Assembly (NCBI GenBank): GCA_015523125.1
Contig: WAKX01000014.1
Span: 1 to 64,000 of the forward strand
Reading direction: 5' to 3'
DNA: 64,000 nucleotides
Origin: DHVE2 group archaeon
GTDB lineage: Archaea; Thermoplasmatota; Thermoplasmata; Thermoplasmatales; Aciduliprofundaceae
A program made the position numbers and the translations under genes. Below, piece after piece: positions 36,359-49,547 of this stretch (the stretch's first letter is position 1; each line of letters opens with the position of its first letter). Below the pieces are notes generated by a model, which was not told the origin of the DNA, made no database searches, and saw only the letters and a program-made list of their open reading frames with translations.

Positions 36359-36610
36359 ATGAAATTCAACGTGCTCGAGCACGAGCTTGTTCCGGAGCAT
36401 TATTTGGTTCCAGCGGAGGAAGAGGAACAAATTTTAAAGGAGATAAAGGTGAAAAAGGAGAACCTTCCTAAGATAAGGAAGAGCGACCCCGTACTCAGAG
36501 TTTTGGAGAGAAAATACGGACATATACCCGTTGGGAGCTTGATAAAAATTGTGAGAAACAGTCCCACCGCGGGAAGGATTGTGGTGTATAGAGTGGTGAT
36601 AAGGGATTAA
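36359..36610 (+). CDS. rpoH: RNA polymerase subunit H (Rpb5 C-terminal-like)
   Basis: An 83-residue subunit H. It contains the conserved HELVPEH motif near the start and RKSDPVLRVLERKYG and VGSLIKIVRNSPTAGRIVVYRVV. It sits at the jaw of archaeal RNA polymerase and matches the C-terminal domain of eukaryotic Rpb5. GAGGTGA precedes ATG 36359 at normal spacing. It is the first protein gene of the rpo operon; rpoB starts 12 bases later. Confidence 0.96.
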   Translation: MKFNVLEHELVPEHYLVPAEEEEQILKEIKVKKENLPKIRKSDPVLRVLERKYGHIPVGSLIKIVRNSPTAGRIVVYRVVIRD

Positions 36611-36622
36611 AGGTGAAGAAAT

Positions 36623-39600
36623 ATGCGCGCAATTGTTGATACCCTGTTTAAAAAGAGTGTTGTAAATCACCATATCGCCTCGTACAACGACCTCATACCT
36701 ACGCCTGACAATGTAAACAGCATAATGCAGCAGATTGTTGACACAACCAAAGTAACCGACGAGGATCCGCCGGGAATGATGACCCTTGACCATACGAAAA
36801 CAGGAGGCAAGAGGATTAGGCTTATATTCGGAAGAGTGGGTGAGAACGGAGAAACTGATAAAAACTTGCAACCAACCATCACCATCGGGAAGCCGGAAAT
36901 AAAAGAAGCTACAGGAGCTACGGTTCAAATCACACCCATGGAAGCTCGGCTAAGGGATATGAGTTATCTCGCCCCTCTTTATCTCTACGTAACTGTGGAA
37001 GAATGCGATTCCGATGGCAGATGCACAGAGAAGGAGCCGGAAAAGATAAAAATTGGGGATTTTCCCGTGATGGTGAAATCGAAGATATGCACCATTCACG
37101 AGGACAACATCGATAGTTACTTAGATGAAATTTCCAAGGACAAATCCATACTCAACTGGCCGTATCGGAAGAAATTGCAGTACGTTGGAGAGGACCCAGA
37201 TGATTCCGGCGGCTATTTCATAGTGGGGGGAAGCGAGAGGGCTCTGATTTCATTGGAAGATCTGGCGCCAAATAGGGTTTTAGTGGAGAAAGAGGAGAAG
37301 TACAACACAGTTATCGAAGTGGCAAAGGTGTTCTCCCAGAGAGGAGGATACAGAGCTCTAACGACCATTGAAAAGAAAGCCGACGGAATTCTAATGGTTT
37401 CCGTTCCGGCAGTAGCGGGATCAATACCCCTAGTCATAATAATGAAAGCCCTCGGACTGGAGAGGGATGATGAAATTTACAAAGCGATAGTGAGCCACGA
37501 GAAGATGAGCGTCATAGTGATGGCAAACATCGAAGAGGTGGAAAATAAAGATGTATATCCGCCCAACGGAATAAGAACGCAAAAAGATGCGATAGATTAT
37601 CTGGAAAAAAGGTTCGCCGCTGGTCAGGCCAAGGAATACAGGGAGAAGAAAATAGCCCAGATTTTAGATACATCCCTTCTCCCTCACCTAGGAGTGAGCA
37701 AGGAAGATAGGTTGAAAAAGGCCTATTATCTTGGAAGGATGGCCCGCCGGGTTCTTGAGCTGCACTTAGGATTAAGAAAGGAGGATGATAAGGATCACCT
37801 TTCCAACAAGAGATTGAAACTCTCCGGAGATCTGTTGGAAGAATTGTTCAGGACCGCATTCGACGCTTTGATGAAAGACCTGAAATATCAGTTGGAGAGG
37901 ACATACAATCGCAAGAAAGGAATTCGCGTTAGAGCTGCAGTTCGCCAAGATGTGCTTACGCAGAAGATAATGCACGCGATGAGCACAGGCAACTGGGTTG
38001 GCGGGAGAACTGGTGTTTCCCAGCTTTTAGATAGAACTTCCCATATGAGCACACTCAGCCATCTTAGGCGCGTTATTTCGCCTTTAACACGCTCACAACC
38101 CCACTTCGAAGCGAGAGATCTCCATCCGACTCAGTGGGGAAGATTGTGCCCCAACGAGACTCCAGAAGGTCAAAATTGCGGTCTGGTGAAGAACGCAGCT
38201 TTGATAATAGATGTGGCAGAAGGCTATCCTGAGGAAAACGTGGAGAAAATATTGAAATCCTTGGGATTGAAGCACATGGACGCAGAGAGAGAAGGATTCT
38301 CAAGGGTGTATTTGAATGGAAACTTAGTTGGATATGTTAAAGACGGAGAAGAGCTAACCAATGAGCTAAGAGCGAGGAGAAGGAAGGGCTTAATATCCGA
38401 CCAGATAAATGTAAGATTCGACGACACAACAAACGAGGTCATAATAAACAGCGACAGAGGGAGGATAAGGAGACCTCTGCTTGTTGTGGAGAACGGGAGA
38501 ATTAAGTACGACGCAAAGATACGCGAGCGCCTCCGGCAGGGAAAGATGACCGTTGAAGATTTAGTTAGAGAAGGAATCGTGGAATGGATTGACGCGGAAG
38601 AGGAAGAAAACGCATACATCGCCGTTTACGCTTATGATGTGCCCGAAAGATGCCCCCATTGTGGAAGAGTTTTGGGAAGAAACGATGTTGAGTGGGTGAA
38701 TCCCGGAGAAGAGGATGTGGTGCTCAAATGCAAGCACTGCGGTCACACCTTCGAAGTTCCATCGCTGCTAACCAAGGAGCACACTCACTTGGAGATCGAT
38801 CCCATGCTGATTTTAGGTGCAATTGCGGGGTGCATACCTTATCCGCATCACAACGCATCTCCCCGTATAACCATGGGTGCAGCCATGATGAAGCAATCGC
38901 TGGGACTTCCGGCGGCGAATTATCGACGCAGGCCGGACACTCGCGGTCACCTGCTGCACTATCCCCAAGCACCTCTGGTTAAGACAAAGACCATGGACTT
39001 CGTTAATTTCACAAAGAGACCTGCCGGTCAGAACGCGGTTGTTGCGGTCATTTCATATCACGGGTACAACATGCAGGATGCAATAGTGATGAATAAGGCT
39101 TCGGTGGAAAGAGGATTTGGAAGGAGCACATTCTTCAGGACGTACAAGAGCGAAGAAAGGAGATATCCGGGAGGACAAGAGGATCGCTTTGAAATTCCGA
39201 GCCCTGATGTTAGGGGCGCAATGACCGAAGATGCGTATCGCCTTCTCAACGAAGATGGAATAATTGCACCGGAAGTTTATGTGAAGGGCGGGGATGTGCT
39301 AATTGGAAAGACCTCACCACCAAGATTCTTAGACGAGGAGATGGAACTTCTGGGTCCGCAGAAGAGAAGGGAGAGCAGCGTTACAATGCGCCCTGAGGAA
39401 GAAGGATGGGTGGACTCAGTTCTTCTCACAGTTAGCGAGAACAACTCCCGCTTGGTGAAGGTCAAAGTTCGAGATGAGCGCATCCCCGAGTTAGGAGATA
39501 AATTCGCTTCTAGGCATGGACAGAAAGGCGTGGTAGGTGCAATAGTCCCCCAGGAAGATATGCCATTCACCGAGAGCGGCGTTATTCCAGATTTGATCGT

Positions 39601-40233
39601 CAATCCCCACGGAATTCCGTCGAGAATGACCGTGGGCCACGTTTTGGAGATGATCGGCGGTAAAGTGGGCTCGCTGGAAGGGAGATTCATAGACGCCACG
39701 GCCTTCAGCGGAGAGCCCGAAAAGGCACTTAGGGAAGCTTTGGTTAGGCATGGATTCAAATACACCGGAAGGGAAACAATGTACGACGGCATAACTGGAA
39801 GGAAAATAGAAGCGGACATATTCGTAGGCGTGATTTACTACCAGAAATTGCATCACATGGTTGCCGGCAAGTTCCATGCGAGATCTCGCGGCCCCGTGCA
39901 GATTCTCACAAGACAACCGACGGAGGGGCGTAGCAGGCTCGGAGGATTGAGGTTCGGAGAAATGGAAAGAGATACTTTGATTGGCCACGGTGCGGCCATG
40001 GTTATCAAAGATCGCTTGCTTGACAATTCAGACGGCACCATTCTATACGTTTGCGGCAATCCCGACTGCGGACACGTGGCCATTTACGACCGCAAGAAAG
40101 GAATACTGAGATGCCCCGTTTGCGGCAACACCACCAATATATATCCTATTGAAACCAGTTACGCGTTCAAACTCATGCGAGATGAGCTGGCGTCTCTTGG
40201 GGTCATAATGCGATTAAGGGTAGGTGATATGAA

Positions 40234-40237
<4 letters not shown>
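36623..40237 (+). CDS. rpoB: RNA polymerase subunit B (unsplit RpoB)
   Basis: A 1,204-residue beta-like subunit in one piece; methanogens and haloarchaea usually split it into B' and B''. Signature segments include [56 protein letters not shown] and the C-terminal [21 protein letters not shown] region (split in the protein). Zinc is probably held by [10 protein letters not shown]...CKHCGH and by CGNPDCGH...CPVCGN. AGGTGAAG lies six bases before ATG 36623. It is followed by rpoA1 with a 4-base overlap. Confidence 0.97.
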
Positions 40238-44465
<4,228 letters not shown>

Positions 44466-44470
44466 GATGA

Positions 44471-44749
44471 ATGAATAAGGAAGAGCTTGCAAAAGAACTT
44501 AAAAAGGTTATACAGACCGGAAAGATATACATCGGTATAAAGCAGGCAAAGAAAGCGATAAAGAGCGGAGAGGCAAAACTCATAGTGGTGGCAAATAATG
44601 CTCCCGAAGAAATAGAGGCAAATGTTCCAGTGGTAAAGTTTGATGGAGATGGCTTCGAATTAGGTGCGCTCTGCGGGAAGCCATTCAGTGTGTCAGTGGT
44701 CACAATCACCTCAGAGGGAGAAGGGAAATTAGTAAGCATGGTGAAGTAG
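44471..44749 (+). CDS. rpl30e: Ribosomal protein L30e
   Basis: A 92-residue L7Ae/L30e-family protein with the fold's signatures: TGKIYIGIKQAKKAIKSG, KLIVVANNAPEEI and the ALCGKPFSVSVVTI strand. In archaea it lies in the rpo operon between rpoA2 and nusA, as here. The GAGGTGA ribosome site stands five bases before ATG 44471. It binds kink-turn RNA in the large ribosomal subunit. Confidence 0.95.
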   Translation: MNKEELAKELKKVIQTGKIYIGIKQAKKAIKSGEAKLIVVANNAPEEIEANVPVVKFDGDGFELGALCGKPFSVSVVTITSEGEGKLVSMVK

Positions 44750-44751
44750 AC

Positions 44752-45174
44752 ATGAACATAAAGTTGAACGCACAGACACTTAGGTACATTTCCATATTCG
44801 AAGCTGCTACCAACGCAGAGGTCAAGGATTGCATAGAATGGGACAACTCAATAGTGTTCGTTGTGCAACCGCATAACATAAAGAGGGTACTTCAAAACAA
44901 AGGGGAAAAGATACAAACCCTTAGAAAGATGCTGCAGAAAAACGTAATAGTGGTTGAGTTCTCTCCAGATATATCTAAATTTGCGTACAATATATTCAGG
45001 AGGTACAACGTGAAAAACGTGAAGGTGAACAACGAAGACGGGCAATTCAGCATAGTGGTTTACGTGGATCCCAGAGAAAAGGCGAGAGCCATCGGAAGAG
45101 GTGGGAACAATCTAAAATTGGCAAAGGAAATCATAGGGAGGCAATTTCCCCTGAAAAACCTGATAATAATGTGA
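44752..45174 (+). CDS. nusA: NusA-like KH-domain transcription factor
   Basis: A 140-residue archaeal NusA-like protein made of two KH domains. The first is around VVQPHNIKRVLQNKGEKI; the second is the canonical KH with RAIGRGGNNLKLAKEIIG. It lacks the S1 and N-terminal polymerase-binding domains of bacterial NusA. It sits in the expected place after rpl30e, 2 bases after its stop. It probably binds nascent RNA at the polymerase. Confidence 0.94.
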   Translation: MNIKLNAQTLRYISIFEAATNAEVKDCIEWDNSIVFVVQPHNIKRVLQNKGEKIQTLRKMLQKNVIVVEFSPDISKFAYNIFRRYNVKNVKVNNEDGQFSIVVYVDPREKARAIGRGGNNLKLAKEIIGRQFPLKNLIIM

Positions 45175-45186
45175 AGAGGTGAGAAA

Positions 45187-45405
45187 ATGAAGGTTTTCAT
45201 AAAGTTATTTTTCAGTTCCGAGGGTCCCAATCCCATCGATATCCTAAACACCATGAAATCCCTTGGCTTCTCCCCAGTGTTTGGGCAGTACGATCTCATG
45301 AAGGAAGTGAAGGACTTAGATGAATATTTAAAGTTAGTGAAGGAACTGCACAACAGCCTGAAGGGAACGAAGGTCATGTACAATTTGCATTCAATGAAAG
45401 ACTAA
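45187..45405 (+). CDS. Small conserved protein at the end of the rpo operon
   Basis: A 72-residue protein, paralogous to the 75-residue product at 30676-30903 (shared SSEG, SLGF.P..G.YD, LKG..V). A GAGGTGAGAAA ribosome site precedes ATG 45187. It stands 12 bases after nusA, the place where rps12 or other str-operon genes normally follow in archaea. The family is not recognised. Its location suggests co-expression with RNA polymerase, but a functional link is unproven. The 3' end overlaps the convergent Nudix gene by 15 bases. Confidence 0.78.
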   Translation: MKVFIKLFFSSEGPNPIDILNTMKSLGFSPVFGQYDLMKEVKDLDEYLKLVKELHNSLKGTKVMYNLHSMKD

Positions 45406-46092
45406 GTAATCCTTCACTATTTTTTCGTGATCGAAAGCCAGCGGTGGCAAATTATCCAAAGGGAAGAATCGAGCTTCCGAGGCGTCATCCCCTCCTTTTA
45501 TCTCCCCACCAATTCTTTCCACCTCGTAAACCACGGTTACAGTATGATCCCTGGGATCCCGAGAAGGGTCAGAATACACTCCAACTAATCTTTTCACTTT
45601 CACATCCAAAGAAGTTTCCTCTTTCATCTCCCGCACGATTGCATCTTCCGTTCTTTCCCCGTGCTCAACGAACCCCCCGGGCAGGGCGTACATACCCTTA
45701 AACGGCTCCCTCTTCCTGCGAATTAAAAGTATCTTTTTCTCTTCAACAAGAATTGCGTCCACGGTGAGCGAGGGTTTTATGAAGGGATGCTTGCTCACAT
45801 ACTTGAAAACCTTATCGTATTTTTCGTACTCTTCCAGCAATTTCTTTCCCTCTTCCGTGAGCTTCGTCTTTCCACCCTCCCTGCCCCCGCGCTCGGACGA
45901 AACAACCTTTATTTCTAAGTTTTCCTCAATTTCCTTTATCAACCCCCACGCATGCCGATAAGAAATGTGCATATCCATGCTCGCCTTCCTTATGCTCCCC
46001 AGCTCATCTATCTTTTTTAGAAGTTCGTAAGCGCCCTTGCCGAACACGTAGCCCCGCGAGTTCTCGAACCAGAACTTGTATTTCAGTTCCAT
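45391..46092 (-). CDS. ModE-like winged helix fused to Nudix hydrolase
   Basis: About 233 residues. Residues 1-100 resemble the ModE N-terminal winged helix (LGSIRKASMDMHISYRHAWGLIKEIEENL and ERGGREGGKTKLTEEGKKLL, each part of one DNA-binding domain). The rest is a Nudix domain with box GGFVEHGERTEDAIVREMKEET, the GX5EX7REUXEEXGU pattern, intact. The family includes ADP-ribose pyrophosphatases and Nudix-related transcription factors such as NrtR. The fusion points to a regulator that senses a nucleoside diphosphate derivative. ATG 46116 is an alternative start. It is convergent with the end of the rpo operon. Confidence 0.88.
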   Translation of the reverse strand: MELKYKFWFENSRGYVFGKGAYELLKKIDELGSIRKASMDMHISYRHAWGLIKEIEENLEIKVVSSERGGREGGKTKLTEEGKKLLEEYEKYDKVFKYVSKHPFIKPSLTVDAILVEEKKILLIRRKREPFKGMYALPGGFVEHGERTEDAIVREMKEETSLDVKVKRLVGVYSDPSRDPRDHTVTVVYEVERIGGEIKGGDDASEARFFPLDNLPPLAFDHEKIVKDYLVFH

Positions 46093-46145
46093 AATCGATA
46101 ATAGTTTTCCGAACATTAAGTTTTCTGGAAAAAAAAGAGAAAAGA

Positions 46146-46481
46146 TTATTTTTGAAATTTCTCAATCGACTTCATCAGGGGAATCAGGTGCATAAGCGCC
46201 GGGCCGCCGGCCATGAGCACGGCAACGAAGCCCGCCTCTATCAATTCGTCGGGATTTGCACCAGCATCTAAAGCATTTTTGGTGTGGAGCGCAATGCACC
46301 ACTCACAGCCCGTGGCAATTCCAAGGGCGAGGGAAATCAATTCTTTAGTTTTTGTGTCCAGAGCCTTTTCGGCGATAACCCTTCTCAGAAAACTCATGAA
46401 CGTGCCAGTCTGCTGTGGATACTTCTTGCTCAGCTCGTTGAGCAATTTTTCAATCTCCTTCAATTTCTCTTCCGGATCCAT
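46146..46481 (-). CDS. Carboxymuconolactone decarboxylase/AhpD-like protein
   Basis: A 111-residue CMD-family protein with the redox motif CEWCIALH (CxxC, then H three residues later) on the family's central helix. AhpD relatives with this motif act in peroxide defence or thiol oxidation; the exact substrate is unknown. The ATG at 46481 is strongly supported by GAGGTGAGAAAA upstream, so the ATG at 46490 is rejected. The next gene, an MFS transporter, is divergent. Confidence 0.88.
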   Translation of the reverse strand: MDPEEKLKEIEKLLNELSKKYPQQTGTFMSFLRRVIAEKALDTKTKELISLALGIATGCEWCIALHTKNALDAGANPDELIEAGFVAVLMAGGPALMHLIPLMKSIEKFQK

Positions 46482-46590
46482 TTTTCTCACCTCAATTAAT
46501 GATATTGCAACAAAATATTTAAGTTTTTCGTCATAATTATATCGAATTTCGCAGCAAGAGGATTAAATACGAGAAGGAGATATTCCTGCA

Positions 46591-47817
46591 GTGATTCCGA
46601 AAGACAGGATGTTCTACAAGTTCTCCCTGTACGGCTTTCTGAAAAATTTACGACTCTTTGAGCCATTTTTAATTCTCTTCTTTCTCAACTCTGGTCTTTC
46701 ATACACGGAGATAGGCGCCCTATACGCAACGGCCGAGATTTCCACCAATCTATCGGAGATTCCCACAGGCGTGTACGCAGATATGTTCGGCCGGAGAAAA
46801 TCCATGCTCATGGGTTTTGGCGCTTACCTAATATCCTTCTCTATTTTTTATCTTTCCTCCAATTTTTTAATTCTCCTCTTTGCAATGATTCTCTACGGGC
46901 TCGGCGACGCTTTTCGCTCGGGAACTCACAAGGCTATGATCCTCGAATACCTAAAAATAAAGAAAATAGAGAATAAAAAAGTTGAGTATTACGGAGCAAC
47001 CCGCTCCGCCTCGCAATTCGGTTCCGCGATCAACTCGATTCTCGCTGGAGTGGTGGTATTCTACACCGGGGATTATCACCTCATATTTTTGATAACCATA
47101 ATTCCGTATGTTCTGGACTTCATAAATCTGGCCACTTATCCAAAGGAATTGGACGGGGAAATCACCGAGAAAAAAAGCATCAAAAAGCAGGCGGTGGATA
47201 CGTTTCGGGATTTCATCCACATGTTCAAAAACAGGAAAGCTCTAAAGGCTCTTCTCAACTCCTCGCTCTTCGACTCGGGATTCAAAGCCTCGAAGGATTA
47301 TCTCCAGCCCATTCTCCAGTCCTTCGCATTGGCAATTCCCTTTATGGTGTTTCTCTCCGATGATAAAAGAACGGCAATAATGGTCGGATTGATTTATTTC
47401 TTCCTCTATCTCCTCTCATCATATGCCTCGAGAAAATCACACGTGGTGGTTAAAAAATTCAAGAACATCACCATGGCCATAAACCTCACCTTTATTCTGG
47501 GGGCAATGTTCATTTTATTCGCTGGTCTCAGCTATGCGTATCTTTTGTTCTGGGTATCCATTCTTCTCTTTATCTCTCTGCATGTGGTGTTCAACCTCCG
47601 CAGACCCATGAACGTAAGCTATATCAGCGATAAGATATCATCGAGAATCATGGCCTCCGGACTGAGCGTGGAATCGCAACTGAAGATGATTTTCTCCGCA
47701 TCCTTTGCAGTTCTAATAGGAGTACTGGCAGATTCGTTTGGGGTCGGATATTCTCTATTTACAGTGGGCATGATCATTTTGTTCCTCTTTCCACTGGTCG
47801 CCCTAAGGGAAGATTAA
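46591..47817 (+). CDS. Major facilitator superfamily transporter
   Basis: A 408-residue protein with about 12 hydrophobic helices. The first loop carries GVYADMFGRRKSM, the MFS motif A between helices 2 and 3. The central cytoplasmic loop (about residues 185-215) is charged. The substrate cannot be deduced. A TTAAATAC box about 25 bases before GTG 46591 supports a leaderless start there; ATG 46609 is the in-frame alternative. The gamma-carbonic anhydrase gene follows after 24 bases but seems to have its own TATA. Confidence 0.85.
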   Translation: MIPKDRMFYKFSLYGFLKNLRLFEPFLILFFLNSGLSYTEIGALYATAEISTNLSEIPTGVYADMFGRRKSMLMGFGAYLISFSIFYLSSNFLILLFAMILYGLGDAFRSGTHKAMILEYLKIKKIENKKVEYYGATRSASQFGSAINSILAGVVVFYTGDYHLIFLITIIPYVLDFINLATYPKELDGEITEKKSIKKQAVDTFRDFIHMFKNRKALKALLNSSLFDSGFKASKDYLQPILQSFALAIPFMVFLSDDKRTAIMVGLIYFFLYLLSSYASRKSHVVVKKFKNITMAINLTFILGAMFILFAGLSYAYLLFWVSILLFISLHVVFNLRRPMNVSYISDKISSRIMASGLSVESQLKMIFSASFAVLIGVLADSFGVGYSLFTVGMIILFLFPLVALRED

Positions 47818-47841
47818 TTTATCTCTTTGCAATCTCCCCTC

Positions 47842-48348
47842 ATGGCTCAGAAAATAGGGAAGAACGTGTTCATCGCTCCTACAGCTTCCATAATCGGCGA
47901 TGTGACCATCGAAGACGGAGTAAGCATTTGGGACGGCGCCGTGCTCAGAGGAGATGTTTCGTATATAAAAATTGGAAAGAACAGCAACATACAGGATAAC
48001 GTGGTAATTCACGTGTCCCACGGGGTACCGACGATAATCGGAGAAAATGTCACCGTGGGGCATCTTGCCATGGTGCACGGCGCAAAAATTGAGGACAATG
48101 TAATTATCGGAATCCATGCGGTTGTATTGGATAACGCGGAAATAGGCGAAGGAAGCGTGATAGGCGCGGGCGCAGTTGTGACATCTGGAACTAAGATTCC
48201 CCCCAATTCCTTAGTTTTAGGAATTCCAGCCAAGGTGGTGAAGCAGGGAGAAAACATAAGGGAGATGGCCGTAGAGAACGGTTTAATATACCAAGAGCTG
48301 AGGGACGAACATTTAGCGGGGAAATATGAGAGGTACAAAGGGACATAA
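47842..48348 (+). CDS. Gamma-carbonic anhydrase-like hexapeptide protein
   Basis: A 168-residue left-handed beta-helix protein built of hexapeptide repeats ([LIV]GxxxxI-type). Possible metal-binding histidines appear in VVIHVSHG, VGHLAMVHG and GIHAVVLDN, matching the gamma-carbonic anhydrase family (PaaY/YrdA-like). Whether it is an active carbonic anhydrase is not decided by sequence. The ATG at 47842 fits a TTAATTTATC box about 27 bases upstream; the in-frame codon at 47827 lies too near that box. Confidence 0.9.
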   Translation: MAQKIGKNVFIAPTASIIGDVTIEDGVSIWDGAVLRGDVSYIKIGKNSNIQDNVVIHVSHGVPTIIGENVTVGHLAMVHGAKIEDNVIIGIHAVVLDNAEIGEGSVIGAGAVVTSGTKIPPNSLVLGIPAKVVKQGENIREMAVENGLIYQELRDEHLAGKYERYKGT

Positions 48349-48407
48349 CCGAGGCACAAAGTTTATATTCCAATTTGCAATTTTATTCATGTAGGGAGGT
48401 AATGTGA

Positions 48408-48515
48408 ATGGTTCCACACAAGAAAAGACAGGAATATAGCATAGAAAGGGAAATTGAAAAGGAAGTTGAGGAGGTTCTAAGGGGCAAAGAGGAGGACCAG
48501 TTCCTCGAAGAATGA
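48408..48515 (+). CDS. Very small charged protein (35 residues)
   Basis: A 35-codon frame beginning MVPHKKRQEY and ending EEDQFLEE, with a highly charged, probably helical middle. A strong AGGGAGGTAATGTGA ribosome site precedes the ATG and a TTTATATTCC box lies upstream near 48361, so it appears to have both transcription and translation signals. Family unknown. It sits between the carbonic anhydrase-like gene and tRNA-Gln. Its short length would hide it from standard gene calls. Confidence 0.6.
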   Translation: MVPHKKRQEYSIEREIEKEVEEVLRGKEEDQFLEE

Positions 48516-48570
48516 TTCTTTTATCTCCCATCTCATTTTCTTTTATATTTTTTAAAAATAAAGAAAGTAG

Positions 48571-48691
48571 CAGCCCCGGGCAGATTCGAACTGCCGTCGC
48601 GGGATATCTTCGAAGCCCTTTGGGGGTAAAGCACCTTTTCTAAAGGGGCTTCACCAAAGTCCCGCATGCTTGACCACTACACCACGGGGCT
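48571..48691 (-). tRNA. tRNA-Gln (anticodon TTG) with intron
   Basis: On the minus strand, acceptor AGCCCCG pairs with CGGGGCT, discriminator G, and the T-arm GGCAGTTCGAATCTGCC is canonical. The anticodon stem CGGGA/TCCCG encloses CTTTGG(intron)A, so the mature loop reads CTTTGGA with anticodon TTG. The interruption is at the usual archaeal position 37/38. The only TATA box (TTAAATACTT, about 48767-48775) lies about 75 bases upstream, next to a partial copy of the tRNA start, so the pre-tRNA likely has a long leader. Confidence 0.95.
48606..48653 (-). other. 48-base intron in tRNA-Gln (bulge-helix-bulge)
   Basis: Flanking bases form a canonical bulge-helix-bulge: CTTT pairs with GAAG as the 4-bp core, with 3-base bulges GGT and ATA. 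The outer exon helix is CGGGA/TCCCG and the inner intron helix is GAAGCCC/GGGCTTC. Cutting after the second base of each bulge by archaeal splicing endonuclease removes exactly 48 bases and restores a seven-base anticodon loop. Confidence 0.93.
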
Positions 48692-48726
48692 ATTCTGCCC
48701 GAGATGAGCTCGCACCTACCGGCGCT

Positions 48727-48745
48727 CACTACACCACGGGGCTAT
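48727..48745 (-). repeat. 19-base partial copy of the tRNA-Gln 5' end
   Basis: The 19 bases here are identical to 48675-48693, which cover the first 17 bases of tRNA-Gln and two upstream bases. The copy lies 33 bases upstream of the real tRNA and about 25 bases from the TATA box, just where the tRNA itself would be expected to start. Confidence 0.85.
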
Positions 48746-48768
48746 AGGGGTAATAAAAAAAGAAGTAT

Positions 48769-49476
48769 TTAAGGTTCTTTCTCGTTATCAAGGGCGTAGA
48801 TTATTCTTTTTAAAACTCCCATCATGCTGTGGTACTCCCACTTCGTAAGGATTGCTCGGCCAATTATACGTCGAAACATAACCTCCGTATTCTTCCTTTT
48901 GTGCTGTGGAAAATTTATTTTATCCAATATTTCCGAGAATCTTTTGTTCAGTAAATCTATTTCAATCGGCTCTGCAACGGGCCTCTCTTCAACATCCATA
49001 TTTTTCTTATATATCTCGTAAAGTATCACCGCCGCCGCGTGGGTGATATTCATTATGGGATACTCCCTAGATGTTGGAATAGTTACAAGAACATCACATT
49101 TTTCGACCTCCTCATTGTATAATCCGTAATTTTCCCTTCCAAATATTATGCCTACCTTGCCATCATAATTTCCAATTCTCTCTGCAAGCTCCCACGGTCT
49201 CAAGGCGATTCTGTTGAATTTTTTGTCCGATTTGGTGCTCACCCCGCTGGTTGCAACGGCAAAATCCAGAAAATCTCGAAGCTCCTGAAAATTTTTCATT
49301 ATTTTTGCATTTTCCACTATGTAGCGCGCATGCTTGGAAAATCTGAAAGTGTCGTCATCAAATTCCGGAGGATTCACGAGGAGCATGTTTTTGAATCCAA
49401 AGTTAGCCATGGTTCTCGCCAAGAACCCTATATTGCCCGTGAATTGTGGCTCCACGAACGCAACATAAATCTCCAT
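48769..49476 (-). CDS. TrmJ-like tRNA 2'-O-methyltransferase (SPOUT)
   Basis: A 235-residue SpoU-family methyltransferase. N-terminal EPQFTGNIGFLARTMANFG and the SAM-binding knot segments IIFGRENYGLYNEE and YPIMNITHAAAVILYEIY match TrmJ, which methylates the ribose at position 32 of tRNAs. Archaeal TrmJ prefers cytidine 32. The N-terminal 160 residues form the catalytic domain; the rest is a helical extension. Its stop lies only about 23 bases from the TATA region that serves tRNA-Gln. Substrate assignment rests on family resemblance. Confidence 0.87.
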   Translation of the reverse strand: MEIYVAFVEPQFTGNIGFLARTMANFGFKNMLLVNPPEFDDDTFRFSKHARYIVENAKIMKNFQELRDFLDFAVATSGVSTKSDKKFNRIALRPWELAERIGNYDGKVGIIFGRENYGLYNEEVEKCDVLVTIPTSREYPIMNITHAAAVILYEIYKKNMDVEERPVAEPIEIDLLNKRFSEILDKINFPQHKRKNTEVMFRRIIGRAILTKWEYHSMMGVLKRIIYALDNEKEP

Positions 49477-49547
49477 GAAGGATTATAACTGATTAGTGAT
49501 TTAACCTTTCCCCAAAGCTTTAAATTTTCCTACCCTTATCCTCGTTT

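Noticed and set aside
38224-39988. Long minus-strand frames inside rpoB
   Set aside because: They are shadows of rpoB: the plus-strand product is a complete, conserved RpoB and the minus-strand products have no domain logic.
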